From Clostridia bacterium (GTDB taxonomy: Bacteria; Bacillota; Clostridia; Oscillospirales; Acutalibacteraceae): a stretch of 10,928 nucleotides of DNA. The stretch covers positions 1 through 10,928 of the forward strand of contig JAILDS010000286.1 in the NCBI GenBank assembly GCA_024689165.1, read 5' to 3'. Below the pieces are notes generated by a model. The model saw only the letters and a list, made by a program, of their open reading frames with translations. It was not told where the DNA came from and did not search any database. Numbering within the stretch: the first letter of the stretch is position 1; each line of letters begins with the position of its first letter. The position numbers were made by a program, and so were the translations under genes. Of the stretch, positions 6,734 to 10,928 are shown in pieces.

Positions 6734-6779
6734 ATGAAATATGAAGAATGAAAGATGAAGTGAGGGCCTGCGGCGCATT
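6734..6779 (+). repeat. Composite intergenic repeat, right copy: heptamer array plus 16-mer
   Basis: Four 7-base units, ATGAAAT, ATGAAGA, ATGAAAG and ATGAAGT (6734-6761), lead into GGGCCTGCGGCGCATT (6764-6779). This has the same architecture as 4565-4643 in the opposite orientation, with the 16-mer exactly conserved. It lies between the minus-strand membrane protein gene and the dockerin gene, so the heptamers would be in the latter's upstream region. No transposase or clear target duplication is seen. Confidence 0.7.
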
Positions 6780-6783
6780 ATGA

Positions 6784-6798
6784 ACCGCCTGCGGCGGT
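6784..6798 (-). terminator. Possible 3'-end hairpin of the carbamoyltransferase operon
   Basis: ACCGCC-TGC-GGCGGT is a perfect 6-bp stem starting 9 nt downstream of the membrane protein stop on the minus strand. It is followed by TTCATAATGCG with no T-run, so intrinsic termination is doubtful. Its core GCCGCAGGC also occurs in the adjacent 16-mer repeat, and it may be part of that repeat element. Confidence 0.35.
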
Positions 6799-6806
6799 GA
6801 AGCGCT

Positions 6807-7451
6807 TCAGAACAGAGTATATACGAATCCCAGCACGGAGCTTGAAGAGATAAAGAAGAAGATAAGCCCGAGCAGGAGCAGTATAAACAGTATGGGGAAG
6901 AGGAAATACTGTCCTTTTTCCGAGAACGCGCCGACGACGCGGGTGAGGAAGCGCAGCGTGCCGGAGGAACCGGGCGAAAACCTGTCCGACGTATCGGGAG
7001 TAAAATACGTCTCCTTTGCCTCCGGAGAAGTCTTCCAGGAGGCGAAGGCTCTGCGTTTTCTCTGTTTTCCTGCGAAGACAAGGCTGAACAGGCACAGAAG
7101 AACGTACACCGGGACGAGTATCACCGCAAGGATGCATTTGCCGACCTTATTGAGGATCTTCTGAAGCTTATCGAGCGCGGCTAGCACCCTCAGCGGGAAG
7201 ATCACGTTTGCTGCGAGGAGCAGGCCCCCCAGGGCGAGCAGTACGATAAACAGGATCTCCCTGAAGCCCACCGAGCAGACCGCCTCCATGAAGAAGACGC
7301 AGATGAGTATGACCAGAATGACGTCGAGAGCGAGGTTGTCGCGGTTCATTCGTCTTTTCTGAGTCCGGTATTCATACTCCTGTGAGAAGCTGCCGAAAAC
7401 GGATCTTTTTTTTGTTTTTGCTTTCGGGCTTTTTTTCGCGTTTTTTGCCAT
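6807..7451 (-). CDS. Membrane protein, apparent SxtJ-like/DUF5989-like fusion (214 aa)
   Basis: The protein has a basic N-terminus (residues 1-37) and four predicted membrane helices at about 41-59, 63-84, 105-127 and 182-202. Residues 25-155 follow the layout of SxtJ-type proteins that accompany carbamoyltransferases: two close helices, a short linker, a long third helix, then a charged segment with ASWK. The C-terminal part (FSEKGQYFLFPI, a Leu/Phe-rich helix, then SSVLGFVYTLF at 204-214) resembles the small DUF5989 proteins, which typically end in a ..PFIYTLF pattern. These two families are usually separate genes. The ATG lies 2 nt after the carbamoyltransferase stop, with AAGGGAGG (plus 7461-7468) inside the upstream gene, so expression is probably coupled. 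A role in modification or export with the carbamoyltransferase is inferred; the biochemical activity is unknown. Confidence 0.78.
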   Translation of the reverse strand: MAKNAKKSPKAKTKKRSVFGSFSQEYEYRTQKRRMNRDNLALDVILVILICVFFMEAVCSVGFREILFIVLLALGGLLLAANVIFPLRVLAALDKLQKILNKVGKCILAVILVPVYVLLCLFSLVFAGKQRKRRAFASWKTSPEAKETYFTPDTSDRFSPGSSGTLRFLTRVVGAFSEKGQYFLFPILFILLLLGLIFFFISSSSVLGFVYTLF

Positions 7452-7453
7452 GC

Positions 7454-9250
7454 TTACCAGCCTCCCTTCGGAGCTGCGGCTGTCTGCGCGTTCTTGTCGA
7501 ACCAGCGGTCGCCGATGGCTGCAAAGTCGATTTCCGAGCGCATGAAGCAGCGGTACGCGTCGGCAGCGGTATTGACTATAGGCTCTTCGTTGGTGTTATA
7601 GGAGGTGTTGATAAGTATGCCGTAGCCGGTCAGCTTTTTGAACTCGGTCAGCACCTTGTGCAGAAACGGGTTTATTTCCTTACTGACGGTCTGGATCCTC
7701 GCGGAGTAGTCGATATGCGTCACGGAGGGAATGTCCGAACGGGCGAGTGCGGCGGTCGCGTGGACGGTTTCTGCGGTGTCGGCGGGAAGGCGGCGGCTCT
7801 CTCTGACAGGGAAGGTGAAGAGCATATAGGGCGATTTGCCCTTTATGTCGAAATAAAGAGACGCGTCTTCCTCAAGGACTATCGGGGCGAAGGGGCGGAA
7901 GCCCTCCCTGAACTTGATCTTCATGTTCAGCCTCTGCAGCATCGCCGCATCCCGGCAGTCGGCGAGTATGGAGCGGTCGCCGAGGGCGCGGGGACCGAAC
8001 TCCGCCTTGCCGCGGGCAAGCCCGACGACCTTCCCGGCTGCGAGGTTTTCGGCAATCTTTGCGGGCAGGTCTTTTTCGGCGACGTTGACCCACGACGCGC
8101 CGAGGCTTTTCAGCGCGTTCCTGTCGCTCTCCGATGAGGGGGGGATCCTGTACCCGAGAAGAGAGCCCTTCATGCCGTCGTTTACGCCGTCGGCGCGGCG
8201 TTCGGCTCCGGAAGTCCTGTAATACGTCTCGGCAGCGGCTCCGACGGCTCCGCCCGCGTCGCCGGCGGCGGGCTGGATCCATATATCGTCGAATATCCCC
8301 TCGGAGCGGAGCAGCCCGTTGGCGGTCACGTTCAGCGCGACGCCCCCCGCCATGACAAGGTTTTTCATGCCGGTCTCATTACGGAGGCTTTGGGCGTTTT
8401 TGAGGACTATCTCGTTGCTGACCTTCTGTATGCTCGCAGCAACGTCCGCATGGAATCCGGTTATCGGCTCGCCGTTCTTCCTCGCCTTTTCGCCGAAGAG
8501 CTTTTCAAAGGCGGGGCTGATGGTCTTCAGCGCGTAGGTGTAGCGAAAATAATCCTGATTGAGAATAAAACTGCCGTCCTGCGCGATATTGACAAGCTCC
8601 TTCGTTATCGTATCGTAAAAACGCGGCTTGCCGTAGGGCGCCAGACCCATCATTTTATACTCTCCGTTGTTTATCTTGAAGCCCGTATAGAACGTGAACG
8701 CAGAGTAGAGCAAACCCAGCGAGTTTGGATAGTCGAGGGAGCTGTTGATCTCAACTGCGCTGCCGCGGCCCGTTCCCCTCGTAAGAGCCGCCCACTCGCC
8801 AACGCCGTCTATTGTCAGTATCGCCGCCTCCTTAAACGGGGAGGGATAGAAGGCGGACGCGGCGTGGGACAGGTGGTGCGGGACGTAGTAAACCGAGCCC
8901 TTGTAGCCCAGCTCCCGTCTTATTTTGTGCTCTATCCACAGCTTGTCGGTTATCCAGTCCGGAACGGCTGTCAGAAACTGAGGCAGGCTTTTCGGCGCGG
9001 TCAGGGAAGTTGAAGTGAGTATACGCTCGAACTTTGAGCCGGTGTTCTCGTAAAACGCGACCGCGTCAAGGTCGGCGGAAAACAGACGGCTCTCATCCAT
9101 TATCCGCTTTATCGCGTTTATCGGGAACGCCGCGTCGCCCTTCTTCCTTGTGAAACGCTCCTCCTCGGCGGCGCAGACGATCTCGCCGTCCTTTATCAGC
9201 GCGGCTGCGGAGTTGTGGTACATACATGAAATCCCGAGGATGTATGACAT
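7454..9250 (-). CDS. O-carbamoyltransferase, NodU/CmcH/TobZ family (598 aa)
   Basis: Family members transfer a carbamoyl group from carbamoyl phosphate to a hydroxyl of a sugar or small molecule, through an ATP-dependent carbamoyl-adenylate. Here the N-terminal Kae1/ASKHA-like domain shows LGISCMYHNSAAALIKDG (5-22), HHLSHA (125-130, the metal and catalytic histidine block), TIDGVGEW (146-153), YKMMGLAPYGKP (198-209), AGGVALN (301-307) and GDAGGAVGAA (330-339). The C-terminal YrdC-like domain has FGPRALGDRSI (418-428), FREGFRPFAP (447-456) and NTSYNTNEEPIV (548-559). Length and motif order are complete, so it should be active. I chose ATG at 9250: it matches the family start, overlaps the upstream stop as TGATG, and has AAGGGAGG at plus 9261-9268. 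The longer frame up to 9364 overlaps the upstream gene. Predicted cytosolic. The acceptor is unknown; the neighbours suggest a surface-associated product. Confidence 0.95.
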   Translation of the reverse strand: MSYILGISCMYHNSAAALIKDGEIVCAAEEERFTRKKGDAAFPINAIKRIMDESRLFSADLDAVAFYENTGSKFERILTSTSLTAPKSLPQFLTAVPDWITDKLWIEHKIRRELGYKGSVYYVPHHLSHAASAFYPSPFKEAAILTIDGVGEWAALTRGTGRGSAVEINSSLDYPNSLGLLYSAFTFYTGFKINNGEYKMMGLAPYGKPRFYDTITKELVNIAQDGSFILNQDYFRYTYALKTISPAFEKLFGEKARKNGEPITGFHADVAASIQKVSNEIVLKNAQSLRNETGMKNLVMAGGVALNVTANGLLRSEGIFDDIWIQPAAGDAGGAVGAAAETYYRTSGAERRADGVNDGMKGSLLGYRIPPSSESDRNALKSLGASWVNVAEKDLPAKIAENLAAGKVVGLARGKAEFGPRALGDRSILADCRDAAMLQRLNMKIKFREGFRPFAPIVLEEDASLYFDIKGKSPYMLFTFPVRESRRLPADTAETVHATAALARSDIPSVTHIDYSARIQTVSKEINPFLHKVLTEFKKLTGYGILINTSYNTNEEPIVNTAADAYRCFMRSEIDFAAIGDRWFDKNAQTAAAPKGGW

Positions 9251-10773
9251 CAGCCTTTCTCCTCCCTTCGTGTAATCGTCAGGCTTACGCTGCGGTCGCC
9301 GGCACTTTTCGATTCGAGGTGTACGCACAGCGAGGCGACCTGCTCCCCGACGGGGATCTCCCACACGCCGTCGGTGATTTTCGCCGCGGGGAATATCTCG
9401 TAGTTGTCGTAGCCGAGCTTGGGGGCTATCCTTGTGTAATACAGCTCCGCGTTCGAAAAACTGCCGTCAAGCTCGACCTTTTCAAGCTCCGCCGGGTTTT
9501 CGAGCAACAGCTTGACGCAGCTCTTGCCCATGGGGTCGCTGAGGCAGTAGCGCAGTATTTCAATGCCGACAAAATCATGCGGGGAGCTGAGATCCGGGTA
9601 CTCAAACAAGTACCTGCTCACGGATTCCCCGACAGAAACCGCTTCAAGCCCTATCGCGTCCGGCATATGGTCGTTTACGGCGAGAAGAGGGCTGTTGAGG
9701 TCTATGCCCGCGGATCCGCCCAGCAGCTCCGGGAAGTCCTCTTTGAGGAATCGTGCTATATACTCCGCGTAGAACAGGTGGGACGCGCTGCCCGGATGGT
9801 CGTTTTCCGCGTTGACATGTATGCTGTTCTTGTGCTTCGCGCCGGACATCCGCCTGTGATATTCGGGGTAGAGGTCGTAAAAATGAACGGACGTGTCCGA
9901 GAAGATCTCTTTAAGAGGACGGAACAGCTCCGACAGCTTCGGGCTGTTCGTCTGAGCCGGAAGGGTCATGACGACCACAGGCAGGTCGTGTTCTTTTGAA
10001 AAAGCGTCGAGGGGCTTAACGAAATTCTCCTCGTAATTCTCTCTCGTCTCGCCTCTGAGTACGGATATATAGTCGCCGTCGGACGCAAGCCGGCCGTACT
10101 TGTTGTTGTAGATCGTCCTCGCGTCAACGTAATCCGTCAGCTTGCCCGCGAGACGCGGAAACAGCGTGCCGACGGCTGAAATGAAAGCGGGAACTTTGCC
10201 CTCCGGCGTTTGTTCCTGTGCCATAATGCCGCCGGTAAGCGCGTCGTTCTCGACGTAGCCAAAAATGACCATATCCGGTGAAAGCTCCTCGTACACGCCG
10301 CCGGTGAGCCATCCCAGCTCATCAAAAGCGGTCGCGCCCTCCATGGCGACAGCGATGAAGCGGACGTTGTATCCCTCGGCGCGGAGGAGCGTTTCCGCCT
10401 GCCGCCACAGCAGCTCGTTGCAGTTGAGAGACGCTTCGCCGAACACAAAAGAATCCCCTATTATAGCGACGTTTACCGTATCCTCGTCGTAAGGAGCCGA
10501 CGTCGCGGCGTAGTCAAGGAGAGGATAGTCGGGCGCTTCGTATCCATACGCATACGCGCCTAATCCGAAAGAGTCGGCCATATCGGCGGTCGTGAGCATA
10601 TACCCGGGAGGAGTCCTTTCAAGCCGCATTATCATCAGGTCGCTGCCCGCCGTGTACACGGATTCAGGGGAGAACGCCAGAGAAAACTCGACAGCGGAAA
10701 GAACAACGACCGCGGCCAGGAGAACGATGATGATGTTTCTCGCCGAGATCCGTGCGAGCTTTTTTCTCTTCAC
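9250..10773 (-). CDS. Membrane-anchored SGNH/GDSL hydrolase-like protein (507 aa)
   Basis: The start is GTG at 10773, overlapping the previous stop as GTGA, with a GGGGGTG purine run just upstream. It retains the basic MKRKK and a single N-terminal helix (about 12-33), likely an uncleaved signal anchor that places the rest outside the cell. The SGNH fold shows VAIIGDSFVFGE (102-113, nucleophile Ser108), AVAMEGATAFDEL (141-153, the block II glycine region), FGYVENDA (171-178) and NDHPGSASHLFYAEYI (324-339, candidate His326). The usual Asp two residues before the catalytic His-Pro position is not obvious; Glu323, Asn324 and Asp325 are nearby. Residues from about 360 to 507 form a separate C-terminal region whose end is closely repeated in the preceding gene. 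Relatives often add or remove acyl groups on surface polysaccharides, but its place before a carbamoyltransferase does not fix the substrate. Confidence 0.85.
   Translation of the reverse strand: MKRKKLARISARNIIIVLLAAVVVLSAVEFSLAFSPESVYTAGSDLMIMRLERTPPGYMLTTADMADSFGLGAYAYGYEAPDYPLLDYAATSAPYDEDTVNVAIIGDSFVFGEASLNCNELLWRQAETLLRAEGYNVRFIAVAMEGATAFDELGWLTGGVYEELSPDMVIFGYVENDALTGGIMAQEQTPEGKVPAFISAVGTLFPRLAGKLTDYVDARTIYNNKYGRLASDGDYISVLRGETRENYEENFVKPLDAFSKEHDLPVVVMTLPAQTNSPKLSELFRPLKEIFSDTSVHFYDLYPEYHRRMSGAKHKNSIHVNAENDHPGSASHLFYAEYIARFLKEDFPELLGGSAGIDLNSPLLAVNDHMPDAIGLEAVSVGESVSRYLFEYPDLSSPHDFVGIEILRYCLSDPMGKSCVKLLLENPAELEKVELDGSFSNAELYYTRIAPKLGYDNYEIFPAAKITDGVWEIPVGEQVASLCVHLESKSAGDRSVSLTITRREEKG
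9317..9411 (-). repeat. Direct repeat, copy in the complete SGNH gene
   Basis: This 95-bp stretch encodes the end of the SGNH protein and matches 10834-10928 without gaps at 85 of 95 positions. Two exact blocks of 26 and 24 bases lie within it. It indicates recent tandem duplication or gene conversion between adjacent genes. Confidence 0.9.
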
Positions 10774-10928
10774 CGCGTTTCACCCCCGGTAAGTGTTATT
10801 CTTACCGCACGTTCGCCGGGATCGGAAGGCTCAAGGTGTACGCACAGCGAGGCGACCTGTTCCCCGGCGGGGATCTCCCACACGCCGTCGGCAGTTTCCG
10901 TCGCGGGGAACAGCTCGTAATTGTCGTA
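10770..10928 (-). CDS. C-terminus of a paralogous protein upstream of the SGNH gene (5' truncated by window edge)
   Basis: The reverse strand is open from 10928 to TGA at 10772-10770, giving 52 residues. They align without gaps to residues 455-505 or so of the following SGNH protein: shared segments are YDNYE, FPA, DGVWEIP and GEQVASLCVHLE. About 30 of the first 50 residues are identical. The stop overlaps the GTG start of the next gene (GTGA), so the genes are translationally coupled. It is probably a second SGNH-like protein, but only the C-terminal region is seen, so the shared part could be an accessory domain fused to a different N-terminus. Confidence 0.88.
   Translation of the reverse strand, partial: YDNYELFPATETADGVWEIPAGEQVASLCVHLEPSDPGERAVRITLTGGETR
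10834..10928 (-). repeat. Direct repeat, copy in the truncated upstream paralogue
   Basis: This is the partner of 9317-9411, with 85 of 95 bases identical and no gaps. The match runs to the right edge of the window, so the full length of the repeat is not known. Confidence 0.9.

Noticed and set aside
4565..6779. Transposon or insertion sequence defined by the 16-bp inverted ends.
   Set aside because: No transposase lies between the ends, no target-site duplication flanks them, and both internal genes have other identities. It is kept only as a repeat-pair observation.
9226..9999. Plus-strand open frame of 257 codons opposite the SGNH gene, and similar ones at 7382-8137 and 8390-9013.
   Set aside because: They lie antisense to the SGNH and carbamoyltransferase genes, whose motifs are clear. 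They have no recognisable motifs and are explained by GC-rich codon use.

Overview
The window looks like a GC-rich chromosomal segment from an anaerobic Gram-positive of class Clostridia, probably an uncultured gut Oscillospiraceae-like lineage. The signs are strong AAGGAGG-type ribosome binding sites, consensus TTGACA/TATAAT promoters, a CIRCE heat-shock operator, dockerin type I repeats, a DUF6273-like secreted protein with Cys-rich repeats, and Gram-positive signal peptides. This placement is inferred from gene content and signals; no rRNA or tRNA gene is visible.

Layout. (1) 1-1753, plus strand: the end of a dockerin-type protein, whose stop overlaps (ATGA) the start of a 551-residue protein resembling a phage tail/virion structural protein. 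This may be the edge of a prophage or of a domesticated phage-derived locus. (2) 1793-2480: a small heat-shock protein (Hsp20) gene with its own promoter under an extended CIRCE operator, a roughly 130-nt leader and a strong intrinsic terminator. (3) 2505-4520: a monocistronic secreted protein (signal peptide, DUF6273-like domain, Cys-rich repeats, Asp/Pro linker and a CxxCGKxH plus aromatic-helix tail), ended by a GC-rich hairpin. (4) 4565-6779: two minus-strand genes, a BaiN/YhiN-type flavoprotein and a secreted protein with two dockerin repeats. They are bracketed by an inverted pair of composite repeats, each a heptamer array followed by the 16-mer GGGCCTGCGGCGCATT. (5) 6807-10928, minus strand: a tightly packed operon transcribed leftward. 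It contains a partial gene whose C-terminus is closely related to that of the next gene, a membrane-anchored SGNH/GDSL-type protein, a NodU/TobZ-type O-carbamoyltransferase, and a four-helix membrane protein that reads as a fusion of SxtJ-like and DUF5989-like parts.

How the genes may work together. The junctions in region 5 are a GTGA overlap, a TGATG overlap and a 2-base gap, so the products are probably made together. The carbamoyltransferase would act in the cytosol on a hydroxyl of an unknown acceptor. The SGNH protein is predicted outside the membrane, and the SxtJ/DUF5989-like protein within it. I infer a surface-glycan or small-molecule modification pathway, but no substrate can be read from the sequence. 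This operon, with its paralogous SGNH C-termini and fused membrane partner, and the inverted composite repeats are the parts most worth following up.
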